Below, piece after piece: positions 25,601-33,603 of a stretch of DNA of 64,000 bases. Origin of the DNA: Ferruginibacter sp. HRS2-29 (GTDB taxonomy: Bacteria > Bacteroidota > Bacteroidia > Chitinophagales > Chitinophagaceae); assembly GCF_024343615.1 (NCBI RefSeq), contig NZ_RJUB01000124.1, positions 92,667 through 156,666 on the forward strand, given 5' to 3'. Within the stretch, counting starts at the first letter, position 1; each line of letters starts with the position of its first letter. The notes beneath the pieces are model-generated. The model ran no database searches. It saw nothing but the letters and a program-made list of their open reading frames with translations, and was not told the DNA's origin. A program made the translations under genes and the position numbers.

Positions 25601-25682
25601 CCGGGAATGTTTCCTGGCAGAAAGCAGGCAGTGAGAAGCAACCCAATAGAACAAAGATGAGCAGCAGCTTACATTTTAGCAT
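22641..25682 (-). CDS. Secreted two-domain amidohydrolase, 1013 aa
   Basis: After a signal peptide (residues 1-22, ending in PAFCQ) there are two amidohydrolase units. The first (about 35-430) ends in GSLEPGKIASFLITNG and lacks the HxH motif (KYIYPSFIDIFSDYGI). The second (about 580-960) has the motif intact in LTAGIIDEHSHIAAA, then GGVTTSHILHGSANTIGG, the later metal-site histidine in ITCHSYVASEI, and INSDDAEMARR with the catalytic Asp position. Between them is a small beta domain. An imidazolonepropionase/dipeptidase-like periplasmic hydrolase is expected, with only the second half catalytic. The substrate is not evident. Confidence 0.9.
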   Translation of the reverse strand: MLKCKLLLIFVLLGCFSLPAFCQETFPVNGVADKRTGTYAFTNATIVKDSKTTLQSATLLIREGRIIEVGTKVNIPADAIQVDCKGKYIYPSFIDIFSDYGIAVPQRPQGNFNFFAPAQLTSNTKGAYGWNQAIKSQVNADELFNNDDSKARPLREQGFGSVLTHQKDGIARGTGAFVSLANKSENLTILQQKAASYYSFNKGSSTQSYPGSMMGSIALLRQTFLDGQWYKEMMKQGGKPATEGVNQSLLAWNENLSLPLIFDAGDKWNDLRADRIGDEFGVQFIIKAGGNEYQRISEMKDTKAGFILSLNFPQAMDVDDPNDARFVSLADLKNWEMAPSNLAAFEKAGIDFCITTADLRDTKQFLANIRKAIEYGLSESRALDALTRTPAAMIGFYGALGSLEPGKIASFLITNGPVFAEKTSILQNWVQGEKYIVKDEIASELKGTYNLQLTSASGNKAYTLEVKSSNAADVYAKDTVAAKFSFDGKMVKINFNETKKGKKGYRLSGVNNGKEWNGSGTDSTGNTIVWTATFVKDAVAKTDSAKKKTAPVIGKLTFPNMSYGWEEMPKAQNMLIKNATVWTSEKEGVLQNTDVLVQNGKIASVGKNLAAGNAVVIDGTGKHLTAGIIDEHSHIAAASINEGGQSVTSEVRIGDNLDPDDIDIYRQLSGGVTTSHILHGSANTIGGQTQLIKLRWGGNDNDIKFKGADGFIKFALGENVKRTPAQNNNRFPDSRMGVQQVQLDAFTRAKDYETQLKSPNARYVRRDLELDALVEIMNKKRFITCHSYVASEIIETMRMAEQFGFTVNTFTHILEGYKVADKMKAHGANASTFSDWWAYKMEVQDAIAYNAGIMHGVGLNVAINSDDAEMARRLNQEAAKSIKYSGMSEEDALKMVTINPAVMLHIDKQVGSIKAGKDADLVLWSNNPLSVYAVAEKTIVDGTLYFDRERDKRLRQQVLNERTRIIQKMLDEKKGGGPTTPATPSFRKVNECEDHMHKHGLLVENSEELIINN

Positions 25683-25826
25683 AGTAGTTTATTTTGGATG
25701 ATGGTTAATTTAATGGATAATTTTATAATGGATAATTGATAATGCTTCAGGATGGGAATATTTACATTAAAAGGAATGATCTCACTTCGAAAGTAAATTA
25801 TCCATTATGCATTATAAAATTATCCA

Positions 25827-26702
25827 TTAAATGCTGTCTGCGATAATATTCAAAGACTGCTGAATTAATTGTTCTACCGCAAGGCCACTATCTTTCGAAA
25901 ACTCTTTCACCACCCGGTTTGCAACAATGGCGTTAAGGCTTATACATTGATGTCCCAATGCTTTTCCCAAACCATAAATAGCAGATGATTCCATTTCGAA
26001 ATTGGAAACAAAATGTTCTTCGTACCTGAAAGAAGTGAGTTTGTCGATCAATCCCGGATAGGCAAGTTCCAGCCGCAGTATCCTTCCCTGCGGGCCATAG
26101 AAGCCCGGGCAGCCAACGGTTATTCCCTGGTGGTAACCTTCGTTGAATACATTTAAAAGAGAAGGGGAGCCTTCATAAATATATGGTATCACATGGCCTA
26201 CAGAAAGATCCGTATGGCCTTTAAAGGCATGGAGGATATTATTTTCGCTGGCAGTATTTGGTATCTTATAAAAATGCATGACATTGTCGAAACCCAGTCC
26301 GTGAGTGCCTGCCACAAAACTATCTACAGGAATTTCTTCGCGGAGCGAACCGGATGTACCAAACCGTAATATGTTCAGAGAGGTGAGGGTGGGCTTTAAA
26401 GTCCTTGTTTCCAGGTCGATGTTTGCCAGGGCATCCAGTTCGTTCATGGCGATATCGATGTTGTCGGGGCCGATACCGGTGCTTAAAACGGTGATCCTTT
26501 TTTTGCCGATATAACCCGTATGTGTAATGAATTCGCGGTGCTGCAATTTGAATTCGATGGAGTCAAAGTGTTTGCTCACCACAGGTACCCTGTCGGGATC
26601 ACCCACCAATATCACGGTTCCGGCTATTTCTTCCGGCCTGGCACCTATGTGGTAGATGGCACCACGTTTATCGAGGATCAGTTCTGATTCAGGTATTCGC
26701 AT
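25827..26702 (-). CDS. Nucleoside phosphorylase (uridine/purine type)
   Basis: The 291-aa protein belongs to the PNP/UDP family, which splits (deoxy)nucleosides with phosphate to give base and (deoxy)ribose 1-phosphate. Seen are GTVILVGDPDRVPVVSKHFD (phosphate site with GDP-R), VLSTGIGPDNIDIAMNEL, ILRFGTSGSLREEIPVD, and the substrate-site stretch SNFEMESSAIYGLGKALGH with the conserved Glu-Met-Glu. It faces away from the deoC gene at 27004 across a 300-base spacer. Its product can feed deoC after mutase action, giving the cluster a nucleoside-salvage logic. Confidence 0.9.
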   Translation of the reverse strand: MRIPESELILDKRGAIYHIGARPEEIAGTVILVGDPDRVPVVSKHFDSIEFKLQHREFITHTGYIGKKRITVLSTGIGPDNIDIAMNELDALANIDLETRTLKPTLTSLNILRFGTSGSLREEIPVDSFVAGTHGLGFDNVMHFYKIPNTASENNILHAFKGHTDLSVGHVIPYIYEGSPSLLNVFNEGYHQGITVGCPGFYGPQGRILRLELAYPGLIDKLTSFRYEEHFVSNFEMESSAIYGLGKALGHQCISLNAIVANRVVKEFSKDSGLAVEQLIQQSLNIIADSI

Positions 26703-26849
26703 ATTAAAAGGTTTAAAAGGTTCAAAATGTTCAAGAGTTTAAAATGTTCGAAAACATCTTGAAATTTGGAACTTTTGAACATTTTGAACTTGTTTGGGGG
26801 TTAAAAGTTAAGACAATATTCGCGTCACTATAAAAATTTAATTTCCTGG

Positions 26850-26920
26850 CTGTCAGCCTGAGCCTGTCGAAGGCGATTTTAGTAAAAATGAGCAAGCCTT
26901 CGACAAGCTCAGGCTGACAG
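26850..26920. repeat. CTTCGACAAGCTCAG-family palindrome
   Basis: CTGTCAGCCTGAGCCTGTCGAAGGC (26850-26874) and GCCTTCGACAAGCTCAGGCTGACAG (26896-26920) are inverted copies with one mismatch. It lies between the divergent nucleoside phosphorylase and deoC genes, next to GTTCAAAA-type repeats at 26704-26800. Confidence 0.85.
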
Positions 26921-26977
26921 CTATTTTGAATTATCCGATGTTCGAGTAGCTAACTGTGGCAATTAAGGGTAATTCCT

Positions 26978-26985
26978 TAAATTTG
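26978..26985 (+). promoter_or_regulatory. -7 promoter box for deoC
   Basis: TAAATTTG fits TAnnTTTG and lies 18 bases before the ATG at 27004. It supports that start over the in-frame GTG at 26956, which would be upstream of the transcript. Confidence 0.55.
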
Positions 26986-27003
26986 ATACTTACAACATTG
27001 ACT

Positions 27004-27921
27004 ATGCCGGAAAAAATAATCTCATACCAGCCCGATTTCAGCCAGTCTCCCCGGGTAGACCAGGTAGGTATCATCGAAAGGGCTTCGCGATTTACCAAAC
27101 GCAGCATTAAGAACGAAACAAAAATGAACGGGCTTTTGCTGGCGCTCAACATGATTGATCTTACTACGCTGGAGGGAAAAGATTCGGAAGGGAAAGTGAA
27201 ACAGATGTGTTACAAAGCGATGCACCTGCACGATGCATTTGAAGGGCTGCCTACTGTTGCCGCTGTTTGCGTGTACCCATCCATGGTGAAGACCGCGAAG
27301 CTCGCATTGGGCGATTCGGGGGTAAAAGTGGCGTCGGTTTCAACAGCATTTCCCAGCGGACAAGCACCACGTGATATCAAGATCCGTGATACAAAGTTTG
27401 CTGTTCAACAAGGGGCCGATGAGATCGATATGGTGATCAGCCGCGGCAAATTCCTGGAAGGTGAATATAATTTTGTCTTCGACGAAATTGCAGCCATCAA
27501 AGAAGCCTGTGGCAATGCACGATTGAAAGTGATCCTTGAAACGGGTGAACTGGGCACGTTCGATAAAGTGCGTAAAGCCAGTGATATCGCCATGCATGCA
27601 GGGGCCGATTTTATCAAGACTTCTACAGGTAAAATAAGTCCCGCGGCTACCATGCCTGTAACGCTGGTGATGCTGGAAGCGATCCGTGATTTTTATTATA
27701 AAACGGGAAAGATGATCGGCATGAAACCTGCCGGTGGTATTTCCAAATCCAAGCTGGCATTGCATTACCTCGTGATGCTGAATGAAACACTGGGCGAAAG
27801 CTGGATGAACAACCAGTGGTTCCGCTTTGGCGCCAGCAGCCTTGCAAACGATGTGCTGATGCAGGTGATGAAAGCAAAGACGGGTGTATACCAGGGGAAG
27901 GACTATTTCGCGATAGATTAA
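27004..27921 (+). CDS. deoC: Deoxyribose-phosphate aldolase, long form
   Basis: DeoC cleaves 2-deoxyribose 5-phosphate to glyceraldehyde 3-phosphate and acetaldehyde in the cytoplasm. The 305-aa protein keeps both active-site lysines: the Schiff-base K205 in ADFIKTSTGK and K241 in GMKPAGGISK; the Asp of DEIDMVISRG is also present. An N-terminal stretch of about 50 residues before the barrel is longer than in the E. coli type. I place the start at ATG 27004. The neighbouring aldehyde dehydrogenase at 28477 would oxidise the acetaldehyde. A second, inactive-looking DeoC homologue lies at 31118. Confidence 0.93.
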   Translation: MPEKIISYQPDFSQSPRVDQVGIIERASRFTKRSIKNETKMNGLLLALNMIDLTTLEGKDSEGKVKQMCYKAMHLHDAFEGLPTVAAVCVYPSMVKTAKLALGDSGVKVASVSTAFPSGQAPRDIKIRDTKFAVQQGADEIDMVISRGKFLEGEYNFVFDEIAAIKEACGNARLKVILETGELGTFDKVRKASDIAMHAGADFIKTSTGKISPAATMPVTLVMLEAIRDFYYKTGKMIGMKPAGGISKSKLALHYLVMLNETLGESWMNNQWFRFGASSLANDVLMQVMKAKTGVYQGKDYFAID

Positions 27922-28022
27922 AGGTTCAAAAGGTTTAAAGGTTCAATGTTCAAAAGGTTTGGGAAGTTCATCAGGAAGGATAGTATTTTAAGATTGGAAA
28001 TGTTATAAGAAGAGAGTAGGTT

Positions 28023-28420
28023 ATGGCAACGATTAAATGTTTTGAAGATATCATTTCGTGGCAGGAAGCCAGGAAATTGAATCTGGAAGTTGGGAAACTT
28101 ATTGATAGCGAGCGATTTCGAAGAAATTATGGACTGATCAATCAAATAGAAAGATCAGCAGGTTCAATTATGGATAATATTGCTGAAGGTTTTGAAAGAG
28201 ACGGCAATAGGGATTTATACAATTTCTTTATGTCGGTAAAGCCTCCTGCGGAGAACTAAGATCACAGCTCTATCGTGCATTGGATCGGAATTATATAAGC
28301 ATGCAAGAATTCGAGGGGTTAAGTGAACAAGCTAAAAAGATCAGCGGTTTAATACAAAAACTTAATAACTATTTACAGTCTTCCGATTTAAAAGGAGAAA
28401 AATATAAAGGTAAGGAGTAA
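28023..28420 (+). pseudogene. Four-helix bundle (23S rRNA IVS-type) protein, frameshifted
   Basis: The first frame (28023-28259) reads ISWQEARKLNLEVGKLI... QIERSAGSIMDNIAEGFERDG and stops after MSVKPPAEN. Reading on from 28238 in another frame gives KASCGELRSQLYRALDRNY... LIQKLNNYLQSS to a stop at 28420. The two together reproduce the ~120-aa four-helix bundle family, so one base is missing around 28236-28240 (or two extra). The family often lies inside 23S rRNA genes or as stray chromosomal copies, and its function is not settled. It is flanked by GGTTCAAAAG repeats. A sequencing error is possible. Confidence 0.85.
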
Positions 28421-28476
28421 CAAATCGAAAGGACATTTTGAACTTTTGAAACTCTTGAACCTTTTAAACAATTATT

Positions 28477-29955
28477 ATGGCAACTACCAAGAATAATACA
28501 TTGAAATTGAAATTCGATTCTGCCCGCAAATACGCCCCCGCGTTGGAAAGTAAAAGCGCCGCCACGATCGATGCCCGTTATGATCTGTTCATCAACGGGA
28601 AATTTGAAAAGCCGCAGAGCAAAAAATATTTCAGTACCATCAATCCGGCTACGGAAGAAAAGCTTTCGGAGATAGCCGACGCGAATGCCGCGGATGTTGA
28701 TAAGGCCGTGAAAGCCGCCAGGGCTGCATCAGACAAGTACTGGAAAAAAATGCCGGCAAGTGAAAGGGGAAAATATATTTTCCGGATAGCAAGGATGATA
28801 CAGGAACGTGCGAGGGAACTGGCCGTGATAGAAACGCTGGACGGTGGCAAACCCATCCGCGAAAGCCGCGATTTTGATGTGCCTACTGCAGCCAATCATT
28901 TTTTCTATTATGCAGGCTGGACAGATAAACTGGCCTACGCATTTCCGGGGAAAGATCCTCAACCATTGGGCGTTGCCGGGCAAATTATTCCATGGAATTT
29001 CCCCTTACTGATGGCGGCATGGAAGATAGCGCCGGCTTTGGCAACGGGTAATACGGTGGTATTGAAACCGGCCGAAAATACTTCCCTTACCGCATTAAAA
29101 TTGGCAGAGATCATCCGGGAAGCGGACCTGCCGCCGGGTGTGGTCAATATCATTACGGGGGCAGGGTCTACCGGGGCAGCTATTGTAAATCACCCGGATA
29201 TCAATAAGATCGCCTTCACCGGTTCAACAGATGTGGGCAAGATCATACAGAGAGCGATAGCTGGTACGAATAAAAAAGCAACGCTGGAACTCGGCGGTAA
29301 AGCTGCCAATATAATTTTTGATGACGCGCCGATCGACCAGGCAGTGGAAGGGGTGATCAATGGCATTTTCTTCAACCAGGGGCATGTATGCTGCGCCGGA
29401 TCCAGGTTGTACGTGCAGGAATCAGTATATAAAGAAGTGGTAAGAAAATTGAAAGACCGCCTGGAAACATTGATCGTTGGCGACCCGATGGATAAGAATA
29501 CGGATATCGGCGCCATCAATTCGAAAGAACAATTGAACACCATCAACAAATATTTAAAGATAGGACAGAAGGAAGGAGCGGAAATGTACCAGGCAAATGT
29601 GGAAATACCATCCAAAGGGTTTTTCTGCAGGCCAACGATCTTTACCAATGTTGCACAATCCAACAGGATAGCACAGGAAGAGATTTTTGGCCCGGTGCTT
29701 ACTATCCAGACTTTCCGCACGGATGATGAAGTGATTGAAAAAGCGAATAATACACCTTACGGACTTTCGGCGGGTGTGTGGACAGATAAGGGGTCGAAGA
29801 TATTCAACCTTACCACCAAACTCAGGGCTGGCGTGGTTTGGGCAAATACATTCAACCAGTTTGATCCTACATCCCCATTCGGCGGGTACAAAGAAAGCGG
29901 TTATGGAAGGGAAGGAGGGTTGCATGGATTGGCACCTTATCTCAACTTAGGTTGA
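28477..29955 (+). CDS. NAD(P)-dependent aldehyde dehydrogenase
   Basis: The 492-aa protein is a full aldehyde dehydrogenase: oxyanion/cofactor motif IIPWNFPLLMAAWKIAPAL, GSTDVGKIIQRA with the NAD-binding loop, general base Glu in TLELGGKAANIIF, and the nucleophile in FNQGHVCCAGSR (C305/C306), then EEIFGPVL near the end. In the context of deoC it most likely oxidises acetaldehyde to acetate, but this is inference, since family members accept many aldehydes. It is followed by a shorter ALDH-like gene after a 65-base gap, suggesting one transcript. Confidence 0.93.
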   Translation: MATTKNNTLKLKFDSARKYAPALESKSAATIDARYDLFINGKFEKPQSKKYFSTINPATEEKLSEIADANAADVDKAVKAARAASDKYWKKMPASERGKYIFRIARMIQERARELAVIETLDGGKPIRESRDFDVPTAANHFFYYAGWTDKLAYAFPGKDPQPLGVAGQIIPWNFPLLMAAWKIAPALATGNTVVLKPAENTSLTALKLAEIIREADLPPGVVNIITGAGSTGAAIVNHPDINKIAFTGSTDVGKIIQRAIAGTNKKATLELGGKAANIIFDDAPIDQAVEGVINGIFFNQGHVCCAGSRLYVQESVYKEVVRKLKDRLETLIVGDPMDKNTDIGAINSKEQLNTINKYLKIGQKEGAEMYQANVEIPSKGFFCRPTIFTNVAQSNRIAQEEIFGPVLTIQTFRTDDEVIEKANNTPYGLSAGVWTDKGSKIFNLTTKLRAGVVWANTFNQFDPTSPFGGYKESGYGREGGLHGLAPYLNLG

Positions 29956-30020
29956 ATTAATAATTAATAATTAAGAATTAATAATTGCCTGCAATTTAGA
30001 TAGGTAATAAAATGTTCATT

Positions 30021-30971
30021 ATGGCAACAGTTACTATAAAAAAAACTGCGAAAAAATCAGCACCACAGAAAAACATTGCTGCGCCTGCAGACAGGCTGGA
30101 AGTGTTGAAGACCTATAAAATATACATCGGTGGAAAATTTCCGCGGACAGAATCGGGCAGGTATTACACTGCTTCGAACAATAAAAAGGAAGTGCTGGCA
30201 AATGTTTGCCTGAGTTCCCGCAAAGATTTTCGCGATGCTGTAATAGCCGCCCGTACTGCATTTGGCGATTGGGGCTCACGAGCTGCTTTTAACCGCAGCC
30301 AGATATTGTACCGCATTGCCGAAATGCTGGAAAGCCGTAAAGCACAATTTGTAGACGAACTGGTTAAGCAGGATTCCACGAGGGTGCAGGCGGAAAAAGA
30401 AGTGGAATTATCCATCGACAGGCTGATCTATTACGCCGGCTGGTGCGATAAATTTCAGCAATTGTTTAGTGCGGTAAACCCGGTGGCATCTTCTCACTTT
30501 AATTTTTCCGTTCCGGAACCAACCGGGGTGGTATCTGTTATTGCTCCGCAAAATGATTCGCTGCTGGGGCTTGTGTCCGTGATTGCACCTGTTATTGCCG
30601 GCGGTAATACCTGTATCGTTTTGGCAGCTTATACCAAACCTTTATGTGCAGTTACATTTGCTGAAGTGCTCAATTCATCGGATGTTCCGGGTGGGGTGAT
30701 CAATATACTTACCGGGAAAGTAAGCGAACTGGCGCCTTATTTTGCCGATCATATGGATGTAAATGCGATGATCTTCTGCGAAAAAGATGCAGCCGTAAAA
30801 AAACTGATCCGGGAAAAAGGGGCGCTGAATTTAAAGCGTGTAACCGTTTACGATAGTATCAACTGGTTGTCGGAAAAAGGGCAGTCACCTTATTTTATCA
30901 TGGATACGCAGGAAGTTAAAACCACCTGGCATCCCATTGAAAATATCGGGGGCTCGGCGCCCGGTTATTAA
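30021..30971 (+). CDS. Aldehyde dehydrogenase-like protein without catalytic domain
   Basis: This 316-aa protein aligns with the N-terminal, cofactor-binding half of aldehyde dehydrogenases: KIYIGGKFPRTESGRYY, IDRLIYYAGWCDKFQQ, EPTGVVSVIAPQNDSLLGLV, DVPGGVINILTGK. Around residue 260, where the catalytic Glu and Cys region should begin, it goes to a short tail ending in VKTTWHPIENIGGSAPGY. No nucleophilic Cys motif exists. The clean ending with its own conserved-looking tail suggests a stable truncated family and not recent decay. I use ATG 30021 (MATVTIKK, like its neighbour); ATG 30012 is also possible. It probably partners the full enzyme upstream. Confidence 0.85.
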   Translation: MATVTIKKTAKKSAPQKNIAAPADRLEVLKTYKIYIGGKFPRTESGRYYTASNNKKEVLANVCLSSRKDFRDAVIAARTAFGDWGSRAAFNRSQILYRIAEMLESRKAQFVDELVKQDSTRVQAEKEVELSIDRLIYYAGWCDKFQQLFSAVNPVASSHFNFSVPEPTGVVSVIAPQNDSLLGLVSVIAPVIAGGNTCIVLAAYTKPLCAVTFAEVLNSSDVPGGVINILTGKVSELAPYFADHMDVNAMIFCEKDAAVKKLIREKGALNLKRVTVYDSINWLSEKGQSPYFIMDTQEVKTTWHPIENIGGSAPGY

Positions 30972-31000
30972 CTGGAATAGTTGCATCGTTTCTTCGTAAC

Positions 31001-31092
31001 TTTTTTTAACCGCGGAGAACATGAGTGGCCAGAGCCTACGCAGAGGTCTCTGCGCAAACTCTGCTTTCTCTTGTTCTCCGCGGTTAAAAAAA
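31001..31092. repeat. Perfect 21-bp inverted repeat, AACCGCGGAGAAC family
   Basis: TTTTTTTAACCGCGGAGAACA (31001-31021) pairs perfectly with 31072-31092. An inner GCAGAG/CTCTGC pairing adds to the fold. It lies between the ALDH-like and second deoC-like genes, could terminate or attenuate, and is related to the sequences at 38740-38830. Confidence 0.8.
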
Positions 31093-31117
31093 AATCCAAC
31101 AGCTTGAAATTTCAAAA

Positions 31118-31774
31118 ATGAGTATTAACTCCAATATTATTGCTTCTATAACATCGCCTGTAACTACTCTTGAAGTTGTAGAGAAAATCTGCGATGGAGC
31201 AAAAGAGAACAACTTTCCAAAAATTTGCGTGCCACCCTTGTTCATAAAAAAAACAAAGGAATTCATCGGCGAAAGCAACATTACACTTGCCACCGTTATC
31301 GGTTTCCCTTTTGGATATAGTGCCGTGGAGGCGAAACTTGCAGAGATCGTGCTGGCTATTTTGGATGGAGCTGACGAATTGGATGTGGTGATCAACATTG
31401 CGGCTTTAAAAAATAACGACTGGCAATACCTGGCGCATGAACTGAACGCGATCTTACCGGTGGTAAAAAGCAAGCAAAAGAGTATCGGTATCATTTTAGA
31501 AACCGGTTTGCTTACAGATGATGAGATCACCAAATGCTGCGACCTTTACGGCATTGCGGGGGTAGATTTTATCATTACCTCTACCGGTTACTCGGACAGG
31601 GGCGCCAGCAGGGAAACGATCAAACTTATCCGTAAGCATTTGGCCGACGCCATTCAGGTAGTAGCTTCAGGAAACGTGAATGACCCTATATTTGCAAAAG
31701 GCCTCCTGGAAGAGGGCGCGGCTTTTATCTGGAGCAGTCATGCCGAAAAACTTATCAAAACAGCTGCTAAATAA
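31118..31774 (+). CDS. DeoC-like protein lacking both active-site lysines
   Basis: The 218-aa protein has the length and fold pattern of short-type deoxyribose-phosphate aldolases: ICVPPLFIKKTKEFI, TLATVIGFPFGYS, DGADELDVVINIAAL, IGIILETGLLTDDEI. The Schiff-base lysine of the family motif DFIKTSTG is replaced: here it reads DFIITSTGY, with I153. The second lysine, normally in VKxSGG, is also gone (QVVASGNV, V182). Classical aldolase chemistry should be impossible. With an active DeoC 3 kb upstream, this may be a regulatory or structural paralogue. The reading frame is intact, so it is not a decaying gene. Confidence 0.9.
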   Translation: MSINSNIIASITSPVTTLEVVEKICDGAKENNFPKICVPPLFIKKTKEFIGESNITLATVIGFPFGYSAVEAKLAEIVLAILDGADELDVVINIAALKNNDWQYLAHELNAILPVVKSKQKSIGIILETGLLTDDEITKCCDLYGIAGVDFIITSTGYSDRGASRETIKLIRKHLADAIQVVASGNVNDPIFAKGLLEEGAAFIWSSHAEKLIKTAAK

Positions 31775-31820
31775 TAGCTGGAACGATTTTTGCCTCTATG
31801 CGGGCAGTTAAAAATAAAGA

Positions 31821-32282
31821 ATGAAAAAAGTACTCTTATTAACCCTATCCATTGCTTTCTTTGCGGCGGCAAAAGCACAAACTGCCACAAATGATACTAT
31901 TCCGTTGGGGGTAGTCACCATCAATAAAGACCCGAGGATAGACATTCTCGGTAAAAAAATGGGTGAGTACAACGGAGCCCTGGCTTACAGCAACAGCCGT
32001 ACCGCTAAAGGTTTTCGCCTGATGGTATTGAGCAGCAGCGACAGGGAGCTGGCTATGAAACTACGTACGCAACTGCTGCAGCAATATCCTGACCAGGGGG
32101 TTTATATGAGTTTCCAGTCGCCGTACATCAAACTTAAATTCGGAAATTTTGTAGAAAAAGCAGATGCGGAAAAAATGCGCAACGAATTGCTGAAACGCAA
32201 ACTGGTGACCGGGAATATTTACCTGGTGCCGGAAGTGGTGGAAGTAAAACCTGATAAGAATGCTCCGCAGGATGATGAGTAA
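31821..32282 (+). CDS. Secreted SPOR-domain protein
   Basis: The 153-aa protein has a signal peptide (MKKVLLLTLSIAFFAAAKAQ) and one SPOR-type domain at about residues 60-138, with KGFRLMVLSSSDRELAMKLR, YMSFQSPYIKLKFGNFVEKADAEKMRNEL. SPOR domains bind denuded peptidoglycan glycans, so a periplasmic cell-envelope role is likely. Small single-SPOR secreted proteins are common in Bacteroidota. Confidence 0.82.
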   Translation: MKKVLLLTLSIAFFAAAKAQTATNDTIPLGVVTINKDPRIDILGKKMGEYNGALAYSNSRTAKGFRLMVLSSSDRELAMKLRTQLLQQYPDQGVYMSFQSPYIKLKFGNFVEKADAEKMRNELLKRKLVTGNIYLVPEVVEVKPDKNAPQDDE

Positions 32283-32310
32283 GCATAAATAATAAGAAAT
32301 TTATAATAAG

Positions 32311-32410
32311 AAATAAGAAAGTCCGGATTTCGTACTGATTTAAAATCGTACGGCCTCCGGACTTCCTTATTTAATATTCCTTATTTTATGTTTCTTATTT
32401 TTTAACTTCA
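32311..32410. terminator. Inverted repeat after the SPOR gene
   Basis: AAATAAGAAAGTCCGG (32311-32326) pairs with CCGGACTTCCTTATTT (32357-32372) with two mismatches, and the surrounding AATAAGAAAT/ATTTCTTATT sequences extend the complementarity. It can terminate the SPOR gene transcript. Confidence 0.6.
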
Positions 32411-32430
32411 CAGTAGCAAAATCGAAGTGC

Positions 32431-33603
32431 ATGATTGAAAAGATTAAAGAACTGGCAGACCGTTACAAAGAAGAATTCATTGCCGTGAGGCATCATATAC
32501 ATTCCAATCCCGAGTTGAGTTATCTCGAGTATGAAACTTCCAGGTTCATACAGGAAAAATTAAAGGGCTGGGATATACCTTTCGAGGTATTGGCCACCAC
32601 CGGTGTGCTGGGTATCATCAAAGGTAAAAATCCGGATAGCCGTATTGTTGCATTGCGTGCGGATATGGACGCACTGCCGATTCTGGAAGAGAATAAAGTA
32701 GACTATGTTTCAAAAAATCCCGGAGTAATGCATGCCTGCGGGCATGATGTGCATACTACCTGTTTGCTGGGTGCTGCAAAAATATTATCCGAAACAAAAG
32801 ATGAGTGGGAGGGTACTGTGAAGCTGATCTTTCAGCCCGGCGAAGAAAAAAATCCCGGTGGCGCCAGCTACATGATAAAAGAAGGGGCATTGGAAAATCC
32901 TGTTCCCGAAAAGATCTTCGCACTGCATGTACACACCGGGCTGCAGGTAGGCGAATATAGTTTTCGCGGCGGGATGGTGATGGCGAGTGCCGATGAGATA
33001 TACATTACCATAAAGGCAAAAGGCGGGCATGCCGCCGCTCCGCAATTTACAGCGGATACGATCCTTATTGCATCGCAACTGATAGTGAGCCTGCAGCAGA
33101 TCATCAGCCGGAATAACAATCCTTTCAATCCATCTGTGCTGTCGATCACGTCTTTCCAGGGAGGGAATACTACGAATGTGATCCCTTCGGAAGTGAAGCT
33201 GATGGGTACTTTCAGGGCAATGAATGAAGAGTGGCGTTTCAAAGCACACGAACTCATTGTAAAACAGGCTACCGATCTTGTTACGGGAATGGGGGCGGAA
33301 ATAGATATAAAAGTAGATGTGGGTTATCCGTTTGTTTTCAATAACGAAGCGCTCAGCGCAAATGCACGAAAACTGGCCGAAGAGTTTGCCGGGAAAGATA
33401 AAGTAAGCGAAACGGAATTGCGGATGGGAGGAGAAGATTTTGCTTACTATACACATGTAGTACCGGGATGCTTTTTCCGGCTTGGAGTAGGTAATATTGA
33501 AAAAGGCATCACGAGCAACGTGCATACACCGACATTTAATATTGATGAAAATGCGATTGAAAACGGGATGGGGATGATGGCCTGGCTGGCGGTAAAAGGT
33601 TGA
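32431..33603 (+). CDS. M20-family amidohydrolase (N-acyl-amino acid hydrolase type)
   Basis: The 390-aa protein belongs to the M20D group that includes hippurate hydrolase and N-acetyl-L-amino acid deacetylases. Metal and catalytic residues are in VALRADMDALPI, MHACGHDVHTTCLLG and FQPGEEKNPGGASYMIKEG (catalytic Glu-Glu), and the final His in HTPTFNIDENAI. A dimerisation domain lies between about residues 180 and 295. It has no signal peptide, so it acts in the cytoplasm. Substrate preference is not readable. Confidence 0.92.
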   Translation: MIEKIKELADRYKEEFIAVRHHIHSNPELSYLEYETSRFIQEKLKGWDIPFEVLATTGVLGIIKGKNPDSRIVALRADMDALPILEENKVDYVSKNPGVMHACGHDVHTTCLLGAAKILSETKDEWEGTVKLIFQPGEEKNPGGASYMIKEGALENPVPEKIFALHVHTGLQVGEYSFRGGMVMASADEIYITIKAKGGHAAAPQFTADTILIASQLIVSLQQIISRNNNPFNPSVLSITSFQGGNTTNVIPSEVKLMGTFRAMNEEWRFKAHELIVKQATDLVTGMGAEIDIKVDVGYPFVFNNEALSANARKLAEEFAGKDKVSETELRMGGEDFAYYTHVVPGCFFRLGVGNIEKGITSNVHTPTFNIDENAIENGMGMMAWLAVKG

